In this document: piece after piece, positions 1 to 7,887 of the stretch
How the letters are laid out: every line of letters starts with the position of its first letter
Numbering within the stretch: the first letter of the stretch is position 1
NCBI GenBank assembly: GCA_963759875.1
Contig: CAVXBB010000017.1
Location: 62,001-126,000 of the forward strand
Direction: 5' to 3'
Source of the DNA: JAFAGX01 sp963759875
Lineage (GTDB): Bacteria; Acidobacteriota; Terriglobia; Terriglobales; Acidobacteriaceae
Length of the DNA: 64,000 bases
Position numbers and translations under genes: made by a program
The notes under the pieces: generated by a model
Told to the model about the DNA's origin: nothing
The model's input: the letters and a program-made list of their open reading frames with translations, nothing else
The model's database searches: none

Positions 1-42
1 GGTTTTGTCCAGGCTTCCTCGTGTCAAAACCTCGGGTCCTGG

Positions 43-969
43 CTACGCCTGCGCCGACGCACGGCTAGGGGCGTGAGCCGCCGTCGTACGCGGGTGCGTC
101 TCGCGCCAAATCTCGGCCAGTCTCTGACTTCGTCGAGCATAGATACTGGCCGGGAGCGGAGGCGTATTAGCGAAAGCAGAGTCGTACTCCTGCAGGACAA
201 AGTAGGCGTCCTCACCGCACGGATTCTGCTGCTCAAGCAATCGCGAGCACTCCTGCAAGACTCTCTCGCAGGAGAGGCCTAGCCGACGGTACCTGAGGGC
301 CATTTCCAGAAAATCCTCTGTCATCCAGAACGTAATCCCAACCAAGACTCCCTTCGCGATGGCTTCGAGACGGGTCTGAGCTGTGCCGACCACAGTGACA
401 AGAATCAGACTCAGCAGGAGTACAGCGGAAGTGAGAACACTGACACCGAAGAAGGTTCTCCACGCCGAATTTGCGATGCTTCCACTAAAGAAAGCACATT
501 CGGCCGTAATATCTATCAGTCTTTTCGGGCCTTTTTGCAAGGTTGACGTGTAGTACGGCGCGTTGACCGGGCGCTCGGCGGTCTTCCAAATCTTCTCCGC
601 TAGAATCGCAGCCTCAAGCGCGGGAACCTCTCTGCCGACGCCATCCTGCAACATTGCCAGCCTTCTTAGTCGCTCCGCCAGCTCCACGTGCGCGTGACTT
701 GCTGACCTCAGGACGAGTACTAGGCCCTGCCCGATACAGGCGAGGACCAGGAAGATAGCGGCCGCGACTTCATTACTCCAGATCGCGTTCACCAGCGTTG
801 CCGCGTAGATGACCACCTTCGCGTAAATTCCTCTCCACAGCAGCGCTTCACCGCGGGAGTACTGACCACGCATTGCGGCAACGAGATTCATTTCAGTCAG
901 GGAATTTGTCCCCGAATACGCGCTTCCACTTTGCTGAGGCTGAGGCCGTGCTCCCTGCTTTTTCGTCAT
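43..969 (-). CDS. S-4TM-type pore-forming effector (CBASS effector candidate)
   Basis: Predicted inner-membrane protein with four hydrophobic helices in two pairs, roughly residues 50-66, 68-87, 172-195 and 201-225, separated by a polar region. This resembles the four-helix effectors paired with cyclic-oligonucleotide synthases, thought to open the membrane on signal binding. It follows a nucleotidyltransferase gene on the same strand. A start at 891 would sit one base after that gene's stop, while the longer start at 969 overlaps it by 77 bases; neither has a strong ribosome site. The role as CBASS effector is inferred from helix layout and the neighbour; no ligand-binding motif was identified. 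Confidence 0.6.
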   Translation of the reverse strand: MTKKQGARPQPQQSGSAYSGTNSLTEMNLVAAMRGQYSRGEALLWRGIYAKVVIYAATLVNAIWSNEVAAAIFLVLACIGQGLVLVLRSASHAHVELAERLRRLAMLQDGVGREVPALEAAILAEKIWKTAERPVNAPYYTSTLQKGPKRLIDITAECAFFSGSIANSAWRTFFGVSVLTSAVLLLSLILVTVVGTAQTRLEAIAKGVLVGITFWMTEDFLEMALRYRRLGLSCERVLQECSRLLEQQNPCGEDAYFVLQEYDSAFANTPPLPASIYARRSQRLAEIWRETHPRTTAAHAPSRASAQA

Positions 970-1962
970 CCCACGCTGCGCATCCTAGGTCCGTGTCAGA
1001 TCTCAATCTGATCAGGTGTCCCGCAAGAAGCGTGCCGGGGTATACAGGGGGTGCGCTGAGTATCCAAGGCTCCTGGGCCCCTCTAGCGACAGCTTGCCGG
1101 AGCGCCCAAAATGCGAGCGCCACGCCGTAGGACAGCGGCGAAACTGACTCATGATTGATGCCTTTGTCCCAAAACGCTTTCGCGATCGCGAGCTCGATGA
1201 AATACGAGGCTAGTTTGCCTTCTAACCGTTCGGCATTCCAATATTTCAGAAGCTTCACCGTCTTGCGAAAGAGCCGATTATGATCCTTCTGTAGCAAGTC
1301 CGCGACAGCCGCATCGTATCTTGGATTGGTCCGAATCCAGCCTCCATGGCCGTCCGGCATGAGATAGAAGCGTAATTCGCCTTGCTGATGGGGAGTGAAA
1401 AACAGGGAACAACGTCATACCCGAGGCCGTCGCTTGCGGTGCTTGCACCAAGCGTCATTTGAACCGTCACTGCTTGCCCGCTGGTCTTGACCTTGGTCTG
1501 CGGGAATCGACGCTTCAGGACGGCAGCGAATCCCTCGACCAGCTTTGAAGATGATACCCAATTGCCATTGGCCCATCTCGCTGTGAGCAGCGGGTTCCAA
1601 GTGAGCCCGTCACTAGCCACCGTATAGGGCAGCACGGCACCTTGCACGTAGTAAAAGAGATTGGCACCATCCAAAGGGAAATAGATATCGATGTCGTCGA
1701 GCGGCCGCACCTTTGTGTGCCGCCCGAACGATCCGCCCAGGAAATCACAGTCAGCGATCTTGAGCACTGGCGGAAATCCTGGGTCGCTCTTGCATTCGTC
1801 TTGCAAGAACCTGCGCAGGTTCTGATGGCTCGTGCTGGCGGTCGTGCGAATCCCCTCGGGGATGTTGATTGAGTTGGTGAGTATATCCTCGAAACATTGG
1901 GAGACGCTCTTTGATCGATACTCGAGCAGACCCCGCCACAACTCAGTGTTCAGACCGGACAT
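893..1962 (-). CDS. CD-NTase (cGAS/DncV-like cyclic oligonucleotide synthase), frameshifted
   Basis: The N-terminal part has the nucleotidyltransferase signature GSFGRHTKVRPLDDIDIYF, with the GS and D-x-D metal-binding pair, and a later acidic strand YDVVPCF. The reading frame breaks near 1370. The other frame continues with DGHGGWIRTNPRYDAAVADL and a helical KLLKYWN segment typical of the C-terminal half. Reconstructed length is about 356 residues, usual for the SMODS/CD-NTase class. The start at 1962 has a GAGGAG site upstream. Coupled to the membrane effector downstream, this forms a minimal two-gene CBASS. The break could be a sequence error or real inactivation. Confidence 0.72.
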
Positions 1963-2121
1963 AACATGGCTCCTCGACACAAACAAAATCGGGCACGGCG
2001 TTCGCCGTGCCCCCATTCACAGCATGCGTCTGTAGCTGCTAACGACTTGTTGTCCTCAGCGGCTAAGGCCGTCGAAGCGTATTTTCGGTCCCGCATGGCT
2101 GAAGCCATGCGCTGCCACGAC

Positions 2122-2341
2122 CTAACGCCGATGTTTTAGGTAGTCACTGAGAGAGCTCGAGCCGGTTTCCCTCAGCACCGTTCCAAGCTTCGCGTCGCTT
2201 CGGAAGTCATCGGCGAAGCCATCCCCGTACTCTTTTCGCAGAGTTCTGACCAAGGTATCGCTTCGCTTCTGGCGAATTTCACCATCCGCGTCGCGGCACC
2301 GATCATCTAGTCCGTGGTTACAACTATTCCTTCCTACCCAT
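2122..2341 (-). pseudogene. Small conserved-looking protein, frameshifted near its start
   Basis: An ATG at 2339-2341 follows a near-perfect GGAGGT site, but after MGRKE the frame stops. One frame over, a clean peptide of about 60 residues runs to 2122 and contains DGEIRQKRSDTLVRTLRKEY and SDAKLGTVLRETGSSSLSDY. Such short, charged proteins ending in a leucine/serine-rich helix occur widely in bacterial genomes with no known function. A single missing base near 2322 would give a protein of about 72 residues. It lies just upstream of the CD-NTase on the same strand. Function unknown. Confidence 0.45.
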
Positions 2342-2357
2342 TACTACCTCCAAAAAC

Positions 2358-5348
2358 TTACGAACACCCGCTGGTGCTGCCGCAGGACATGCAGCGGTAG
2401 CAACTGCCGTTGCGAGTCATGATTGAGCCGCAGAAGCTGCATGTTGGCGCGTCGCCCAGGTCAACGATGCTGGACAGGGCGTCGGCAGCGTGGACATTCC
2501 CACTGGCGGGCGAGGGCGCCCGCCCCACACCAGCTTCGGGAGAGCCGCTTACGTCACCGAAGCCTCCGGTACCGGGAGCGGACCACGACTTGGGCCGCAG
2601 GTTATCGAAAAGCAGTTGCTGCTGTCCGGTCAGGAATCGAAGCTGCAGCCAGCGGAAAATGTAATCCATAATCGACTTGGCGAAACCGATCTCCGGATTG
2701 CCACTCCAGCCGCTGGGCTCGAAGCGGGTGTGAGCAAATTTCTCGCAGAGCAGTTTGAGTGGCACGCCATGTTGCAGACCCAACGAGATGGCGCAGGAAA
2801 AGCTGTCCATGAGGCCGCTGACGGTTGAGCCTTCCTTGGCCATGGTGATGAAAATCTCACCGGGATCGCCACTCGGATAAAGTCCAACTGTGAGGTATCC
2901 CTCGTGATCGGCGACTTTGAATTTGTGGGTCACTGACATGCGTTCTTCAGGCAACCGGTGTCGCACTTGTCGCGGTGGAGCGTTCAAGTCTTCCGGTTCA
3001 GCGGGCGAGGGCGCCCGCTCCACACCAGCGCTTTGGGCTGTCTTGGTTCCGGCGGCGCTGAGCGGCTGGGATTTCTTGCAGCCATCGCGATAAACTGCGA
3101 CTGCTTTCAATCCAAGTTTCCAGGCCTGGATGTAAGCCTCCATGATCTCCTCGACCGAGGCCGACTCGGGCAGGTTGACGGTCTTTGAGATCGCGCCGGA
3201 GATGAAGGGCTGCGTGGCTGCCATCATCTTGAGGTGTCCCATGTAATGGATGGAACGCGTACCCTTGGCCGGCTTGAACGAGCAATCGAAGACGGCGAGG
3301 TCTTCGTCCTTGATGTGCGGCGCACCTTCGATCGTGCCGGTCGCGTCGATGTAGCTGACGATCTTGTCGGCTTCATCGTGCGAATATCCCAGCTTGAACA
3401 ACGCCGTTGGCACGGTGTTGTTCACGATCTTGATCATGCCGCCGCCGACCAGCTTTTTGTACTTCACCAACGCCAAATCCGGCTCCACTCCAGTTGTATC
3501 GCAGTCCATCATGAAGCCGATGGTGCCGGTGGGAGCGAGGACGGTGACCTGGGAGTTGCGATAGCCGAATTTTTCGCCGTGGGCGAGAGCTTCGTCCCAG
3601 CAAGCCTTGGAAGAATCGTAAAGGGAGCTGGGAACATTGTTCTTGTTAATGTTGTTGACCGAGGCACGGTGCATGCGGATGACATCGAGGAACGGCTCGC
3701 GATTGATGTACCAGCCGGGGCAAGCGCCGCCAGGCATGACATTCGAGCCAAGATTGGTTTCGGCCAAACCCTTCTGCGTGGCTTCGGTCGCCGGAACCAG
3801 AGGCTGGCAGAGTTCTGCAATCTTTGATGACTGCAGATAGGCTTCGCCGCACATGATGGCGGTGACGCAGGCAGCATAGTCGCGACCGGCGTCGGAGTCG
3901 TAAGGAAGACCGGCGGCCATGAGCAGTGCGCCAAGGTTGGCATAGCCGAGTCCGAGCGGACGATAGTCGTGCGAATTCTTGCCAATCATTTCCGTCGGAT
4001 AACCGGCGTTGTCGACCAGAATTTCCTGCGCAGTGATAAGAACATCGACCGCATGACGATAAGCTTCGACGTCGAACGTCCCATTCGGCGCGAACTTCAA
4101 CAGATTCAAGCTCGCCAGGTTGCAAGCCGAGTCATCGAGGAACATGTACTCGGAACAGGGATTGGAAGCGTTGATCCGAGCGGTGTTCTTCGAAGTGTGC
4201 CAACGATTGACAGTGGTATCGAACTGCATGCCGGGATCGCCACAATGCCAGGTAGCGTCGGCGATCTTATGGAGCAGGTCTTTAGCCTTGAAGGTATGCA
4301 TGGGCCGGCCATCTTTCACGGCGCGGGTGGAGAAGTCGGTGTCGCGCATGACGGCGTACATGAAGTCGTCGGTAACGCGAACCGAGTTGTTGGCGTTCTG
4401 GAAGAAGATGGAACTGTAGGCGTCGGAATCGGGATGCGATCCGTCGTAGCCCATGGCGACGAGCGCGTGGGCCTTGGCTTCTTCTCTGGACTTGCACTCG
4501 ATGAAGTCGACGATGTCAGGATGGTCGATGTTGAGGATGACCATCTTGGCGGCACGACGAGTCTTGCCACCGGACTTGATGACGCCGGCAAAAGCGTCAA
4601 AACCTTTCATGAAGCTGAGCGGACCACTGGCGATGCCGCCGCCACTCAGGGTCTCGGTCGACGAGCGGAGCGAAGAAAGATTGGTGCCGGTGCCAGATCC
4701 CCATTTGAAGAGCATGCCCTCGGTCTTGGCCAAAGTAAGAATAGAGTCGAGCGAGTCTTTGACCGAGTTGATGAAACAGGCGGAGCACTGGGGAGTCTTG
4801 TAGCCGCTGACACTGAATTCGACGCGGCCGAGAGCGTAATTCCAGTGCCAGTTAGTGGCGTCGGAGTTGGGCTCGATGCGGTCGCATCCGACGTTGAACC
4901 AGACAGGCGAGTTGAAGGCAGCGTACTGACGAAGGAGAATGTGGGCGAGTTCGTCGTGAAAAACGGCGCCGTCTTCAGGCGTATTGAAGTAGCCCTGTGC
5001 GAGTCCCCAGTCACGAATTGTTTCTGCCACGCGGCTGACGAGTTGGCGCACACCGGTTTCCCGCTCAGGCGTGCCGATGGTGCCATGAAGATATTTGCTG
5101 GCCACGATGTTGGTCGCCGTCATCGACCAGTCTTTAGGAACCTCGACGTCCCGTTGCTCGAAGATTATGTTGCCCTGAGCATCGGTGATCTGAGCCGTCC
5201 GGCGCTCCCATTCGAGCTCGTCGTAAGGAGATACACCGGGTTTGGTAAAGAAACGGCGGAAGGTCAGACCGGGGGCTTTCTTGGTAACAGTCGGAGTTGA
5301 AGCGACAGCGGTCGCGTTGGGGGCTCTCTTCTCAGTGACTTCCGACAT
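2358..5348 (-). CDS. nrdJ: Adenosylcobalamin-dependent (class II) ribonucleotide reductase
   Basis: Reduces ribonucleotides to deoxyribonucleotides with a cobalamin-generated thiyl radical, independent of oxygen. Visible features are the cysteine in PQCSACFINS, the radical-site motif NPCSEY, the phosphate-binding PTGTIGF loop, and a C-terminal zinc-ribbon-like tail with CSFCG, CYRCMSCG and a final CS. The start at 5348 is preceded by AGGAG seven bases upstream; a longer open frame to 5429 lacks such a site. About 996 residues. Two proline/serine-rich inserts near residues 773-783 and 938-948 are encoded by a palindromic DNA repeat and fall in linkers between domains. Probably controlled through its long structured leader. 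Confidence 0.96.
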   Translation of the reverse strand: MSEVTEKRAPNATAVASTPTVTKKAPGLTFRRFFTKPGVSPYDELEWERRTAQITDAQGNIIFEQRDVEVPKDWSMTATNIVASKYLHGTIGTPERETGVRQLVSRVAETIRDWGLAQGYFNTPEDGAVFHDELAHILLRQYAAFNSPVWFNVGCDRIEPNSDATNWHWNYALGRVEFSVSGYKTPQCSACFINSVKDSLDSILTLAKTEGMLFKWGSGTGTNLSSLRSSTETLSGGGIASGPLSFMKGFDAFAGVIKSGGKTRRAAKMVILNIDHPDIVDFIECKSREEAKAHALVAMGYDGSHPDSDAYSSIFFQNANNSVRVTDDFMYAVMRDTDFSTRAVKDGRPMHTFKAKDLLHKIADATWHCGDPGMQFDTTVNRWHTSKNTARINASNPCSEYMFLDDSACNLASLNLLKFAPNGTFDVEAYRHAVDVLITAQEILVDNAGYPTEMIGKNSHDYRPLGLGYANLGALLMAAGLPYDSDAGRDYAACVTAIMCGEAYLQSSKIAELCQPLVPATEATQKGLAETNLGSNVMPGGACPGWYINREPFLDVIRMHRASVNNINKNNVPSSLYDSSKACWDEALAHGEKFGYRNSQVTVLAPTGTIGFMMDCDTTGVEPDLALVKYKKLVGGGMIKIVNNTVPTALFKLGYSHDEADKIVSYIDATGTIEGAPHIKDEDLAVFDCSFKPAKGTRSIHYMGHLKMMAATQPFISGAISKTVNLPESASVEEIMEAYIQAWKLGLKAVAVYRDGCKKSQPLSAAGTKTAQSAGVERAPSPAEPEDLNAPPRQVRHRLPEERMSVTHKFKVADHEGYLTVGLYPSGDPGEIFITMAKEGSTVSGLMDSFSCAISLGLQHGVPLKLLCEKFAHTRFEPSGWSGNPEIGFAKSIMDYIFRWLQLRFLTGQQQLLFDNLRPKSWSAPGTGGFGDVSGSPEAGVGRAPSPASGNVHAADALSSIVDLGDAPTCSFCGSIMTRNGSCYRCMSCGSTSGCS
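2503..2534. repeat. Palindromic repeat copy 1, in frame inside nrdJ
   Basis: Core inverted repeat GCGGGCGAGGGCGCCCGC at 2506-2523 followed by CCCACACCAGC. On the nrdJ strand it encodes AGVGRAPSPA. It matches the copies at 3001 and 62314 closely. Confidence 0.8.
3001..3029. repeat. Palindromic repeat copy 2, in frame inside nrdJ
   Basis: The same 18-base palindrome as copy 1 (3001-3018), then TCCACACCAGCG. It encodes AGVERAPSPA in nrdJ. It keeps the same orientation and reading phase as copy 1. Confidence 0.8.
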
Positions 5349-5683
5349 TATGTTCTCCTGACGATTTTGATCTCGATCGTGACTTCGATTCCCAGGTGCC
5401 AGTTCCCAGTATCTCGCGGACAAAAGCACACCGACGATCCGTCAGCGAGAACTTAATTTTGTCGTTCCCACGGGGAGTCCAGGGAAGCCGGAGCCGTGGA
5501 ACGGTCACCGCAAACTGCTTTGGCTGTTAGCTCTTTGCTCTCGGCTAAGAAGTGATAAAGCCGAATCGTCACTCGAAAAAGAGGTAACAGCCTTTCTTTG
5601 GTGGGACGGGGCGAGGTCACCTCAACCCAGACGTTCCGCCCACTTATTTGCCACCTAATTAGAGGCAGTTACGCCTCCATGGG
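5349..5683 (-). promoter_or_regulatory. Long structured 5' leader of nrdJ (candidate cis-regulatory RNA)
   Basis: About 335 bases lie between the predicted transcription start and nrdJ. Stems visible by eye: 5522-5536 with 5578-5592, 14 pairs and one mismatch; inside it 5541-5546 with 5559-5564, and a possible pseudoknot between 5551-5555 and 5569-5573; 5464-5473 with 5494-5502, nine pairs and one bulge; 5601-5609 with 5636-5643; and 5662-5666 with 5673-5677. A class II reductase gene is a natural target for a cobalamin-sensing or nrdJ-type leader. No canonical B12 box was found on this strand, so the ligand is open. Confidence 0.55.
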
Positions 5684-5689
5684 ATGGTT

Positions 5690-5718
5690 ACAGTACACCT
5701 GCATATAGGGTCTGTCAA
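5690..5718 (-). promoter_or_regulatory. Sigma-70 promoter of nrdJ
   Basis: Minus-strand TTGACA (5713-5718), a 17-base spacer and TACTGT (5690-5695). Consensus -35 and spacing; -10 keeps TAnnnT. It places the transcript start near 5683. Confidence 0.75.
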
Positions 5719-5845
5719 GGACTTGCACCTATATATTGTATATCGAAGTAATTAATAGGTACAGAGGCACCCACACGATCAGTTTTCCACACCAGACACA
5801 TATCGCTGGAGCGCCGATTCTTCATCCACGCAAAATAAATGGGCA

Positions 5846-6142
5846 TCAGGCTGTTGCCGGAGGCCCGGCGGGGATACTGGAGCTTACGGGCGCCAGAGAT
5901 TCAGTACGACGAACGCAAGAGGGCCAAGTTTCATCGGCTGGACCCATGGTCACATAGACGTCTTCGAAGATTTCGCGGCGCTGAATCGTGCGGCGGCCCT
6001 CGGAGGATTCAACGAGATAATCGCCAGGTTCACCGCGATGTTCGCGTCCAAAGATGTCCACGAATGTCATAGGTTGTGAGAGTTGTCGTGCTTTGATCAG
6101 AAAACGTGTGCGGTAAATGTTCCAAGCAGCAGTCGTATTCAC
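5846..6142 (-). CDS. Small protein with PGDYLVE motif, unknown function
   Basis: 98-residue soluble protein, GTG start at 6142, preceded by a weak purine-rich stretch. The middle is conserved-looking: FVDIFGREHRGEPGDYLVES followed by RRTIQRREIFEDVYV, a pattern met in short hypothetical proteins that describe a modified or restricted substrate. No signal peptide, membrane segment or catalytic motif is seen. It diverges from nothing obvious and stands alone upstream of nrdJ's promoter region. Function not assigned. Confidence 0.55.
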   Translation of the reverse strand: MNTTAAWNIYRTRFLIKARQLSQPMTFVDIFGREHRGEPGDYLVESSEGRRTIQRREIFEDVYVTMGPADETWPSCVRRTESLAPVSSSIPAGPPATA

Positions 6143-6181
6143 GTCGTCACCCCTGGGGGAGGGAGAGCCTATTGTGTTTAA

Positions 6182-6537
6182 AGTTTAAGCGTCAAGTTTT
6201 GCGCCGCAGTCCTTACGCGAAGGATTGAGGCAACTTCATCAGCTGGATTTTGTTCTTTAAGGTGACGAGAATCTACTCTCGAATTTCTAAAGCGGTCAAT
6301 TCCAAATTTTTGGTGCAATGAGGAAAAGTGAGCACCACGATCGTGAAGCATGATTAGCATTCCCATGCAAAGCTGCAGACGGCGAATACGGCTCTGGACC
6401 GCCGGTTTCAGCGATGATGCATGAAACGAAAAATTCGCGGCGTGTAGCAGTATGGACTTTCCACAAACGAAGCACAGATTATTCAGAAAGTAGCAGTCAT
6501 TGATTTTGACAAAGAGCAAGCTCGGACACACCAAAAT
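6182..6537. other. Intergenic region without a supportable gene
   Basis: About 350 bases between the small protein gene and the sod terminator, more AT-rich than its surroundings. A minus-strand frame runs through it but overlaps sod, has no ribosome site and shows no recognisable domain. Confidence 0.4.
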
Positions 6538-6566
6538 GAAAAGCCTCGGTTTGCGGCCGAGGCTTT
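6538..6566 (-). terminator. Rho-independent terminator after sod
   Basis: Stem 6543-6549 (GCCTCGG) with 6557-6563, loop of seven, followed on the minus strand by TTTT. It lies 16 bases past the sod stop. A/T runs on both sides. Confidence 0.8.
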
Positions 6567-6581
6567 GGGAGCGGCGACTGA

Positions 6582-7223
6582 TCAGCGGTGCGCCATTGCG
6601 GGCTCCTGATGAGCGCGGAAGCTCTCCAGTCGGCGATTGATCTCGTCCCAGTTTACGACGTTCCACCAGGCGGCGAGATACTCGGGGCGGCGATTGTTGT
6701 ACTTCAGATAATAGGCGTGCTCCCAGACGTCATTGCCCATGATCGGGAATAGACCCTGGGATATGGGATTGTCCTGATTGGCAGTGCTTATCACCTGGAA
6801 TTCGCCATTGGACTTCCCAACCAGCCACACCCAGCCACTGCCGAACTGCTTGGCGCCGGTGTCATTGAACTTGGCTTGAAAATCTTTGAAGCTGCCGAAG
6901 CCTTTGTTAATGACTTCTGCGATATGGCCCGAGGGATCGCCTCCGCCTTTGGGTTTCATGATTTTCCAAAACATGGAGTGATTCATGTGTCCGCCGCCAT
7001 TGTTGCGAACGGTAGTGCGGATGTCCTCGGGAACCGCGTTCAGATCGCGGAGCAGTTCTTCAACCTTCTTCGATTGCAGATTGGGATGTTTCTCCAGTGC
7101 GGCGTTCAAATTTTTTACATAGGCGCCGTGATGCATATCGTGATGCAGCTTCATGGTTTGCGCGTCGATCGTGGGTTCGAGGGCCGAGTAGTCATAGGGC
7201 AATGCGGGTAGTTCATGAGCCAT
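6582..7223 (-). CDS. sodA: Superoxide dismutase, Mn/Fe type
   Basis: Converts superoxide to oxygen and hydrogen peroxide. The start MAHELPALPYDYSALEP at 7223 has GGAGG upstream and matches the usual family N-terminus; a longer frame to 7328 adds an unlikely tail. 213 residues. Metal ligands are visible as the histidine in KLHHDMHHGAYV, the histidine in GGGHMNHSMFW, and DVWEHAYYLKY carrying Asp and His. The GGGHMNH context and GSGWVWL favour the manganese-type subgroup. No signal peptide, so cytoplasmic. Single gene with its own terminator. Confidence 0.95.
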   Translation of the reverse strand: MAHELPALPYDYSALEPTIDAQTMKLHHDMHHGAYVKNLNAALEKHPNLQSKKVEELLRDLNAVPEDIRTTVRNNGGGHMNHSMFWKIMKPKGGGDPSGHIAEVINKGFGSFKDFQAKFNDTGAKQFGSGWVWLVGKSNGEFQVISTANQDNPISQGLFPIMGNDVWEHAYYLKYNNRRPEYLAAWWNVVNWDEINRRLESFRAHQEPAMAHR

Positions 7224-7341
7224 GGCACTTTTATCCTCCGGACGATAAAGATGATACACCGAAGCAGGGGGATTCATCTCAGGCGCTTTAAAATTGGTCG
7301 GGAAGAAGGGGCGTTTGATGCACGGCAACGGGTAATTTAAT

Positions 7342-7415
7342 GAGGAAGCGAGCCGAACGCGCGACTATTCTGTCGCACAGAACGCGACAGTTCGCGCGGC
7401 TCGCCCGGATTCCTC
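7342..7415. repeat. Large nested inverted repeat between sod and the Cys-rich gene
   Basis: Nested arms: GAGGAA (7342-7347) with TTCCTC (7410-7415), CGAGCCG (7349-7355) with CGGCTCG (7397-7403), CTGTCGC (7370-7376) with GCGACAG (7384-7390). It would fold into one long hairpin. It could be an extragenic palindromic element; no T-run, so not a standard terminator. Confidence 0.55.
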
Positions 7416-7486
7416 ACTGCGCAAAACAGGCTTGCTCGGATGGCAAATTAAAATCCGCCGCCTCGCGCGCGGCCGACCTGCAGCCT

Positions 7487-7819
7487 TCAATGATGCGAAT
7501 GTTTCATGCAGGACATGGGTTGTTTGTCACCGCAGCAACCCTTCATGTCTTTATTACCGCAGCAGCTCACCGCGTCTTTGTCGCCGCCGCATGACATTGC
7601 TGGCTTGTCTTCCTTGGTTGCGGAATCGTGATGGCAGCAGGCCGCGCTCTTATCGGTGTTTTCAGACATGGCTTTGCAGCACGGGCAGGCTGGAGTTGCA
7701 TTGGACTCGACCTTGGCTTCTGGATTCGCGGGCTTCGCAGAGTCGGAGCTCTGATTGCCGGCTTGTGCCAGACAAATCAGCGTGGAGAACAGAATCAGGA
7801 CGACGATTTTAGTTTTCAT
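7487..7819 (-). CDS. Exported cysteine-rich, His-tailed protein (metal binding candidate)
   Basis: 110 residues with a clear signal peptide (MKTKIVVLILFSTLICLAQA). The mature part has eleven cysteines grouped as CPCC, AACC, SCGG, SCCGNK, GCCGDK and SC, plus histidines in CCHHD and a KHSHH tail. This looks like a metal-chelating or redox-buffering periplasmic protein, but it matches no named family that I can recall with confidence. It stands alone downstream of the large palindrome and upstream of an SDR gene. Copper, zinc or nickel binding is inference from composition only. Confidence 0.65.
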   Translation of the reverse strand: MKTKIVVLILFSTLICLAQAGNQSSDSAKPANPEAKVESNATPACPCCKAMSENTDKSAACCHHDSATKEDKPAMSCGGDKDAVSCCGNKDMKGCCGDKQPMSCMKHSHH

Positions 7820-7887
7820 GATGGCCTCGGGGCAGATTGCCCACGGAGGAGCATCTCAGGATTAAGCACACCGCTCGGTGATGATGG

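Noticed and set aside
3969..5300. 443-codon open frame antisense to nrdJ
   Set aside because: It lies wholly opposite conserved nrdJ codons, has no ribosome site and its translation shows no domain; it is a high-GC shadow.
5474..5510. Cobalamin-riboswitch-like core on the plus strand (GGGAA, CCGG, ACGGTC, CCGC, ACTG)
   Set aside because: It is on the strand opposite to nrdJ with no plus-strand gene downstream, and the B12 box is not present; probably the complement of the leader stems.
6178..6666. 162-codon minus-strand frame
   Set aside because: It overlaps the end of sod by 85 bases and the sod terminator, lacks a ribosome site and has no recognisable domain.
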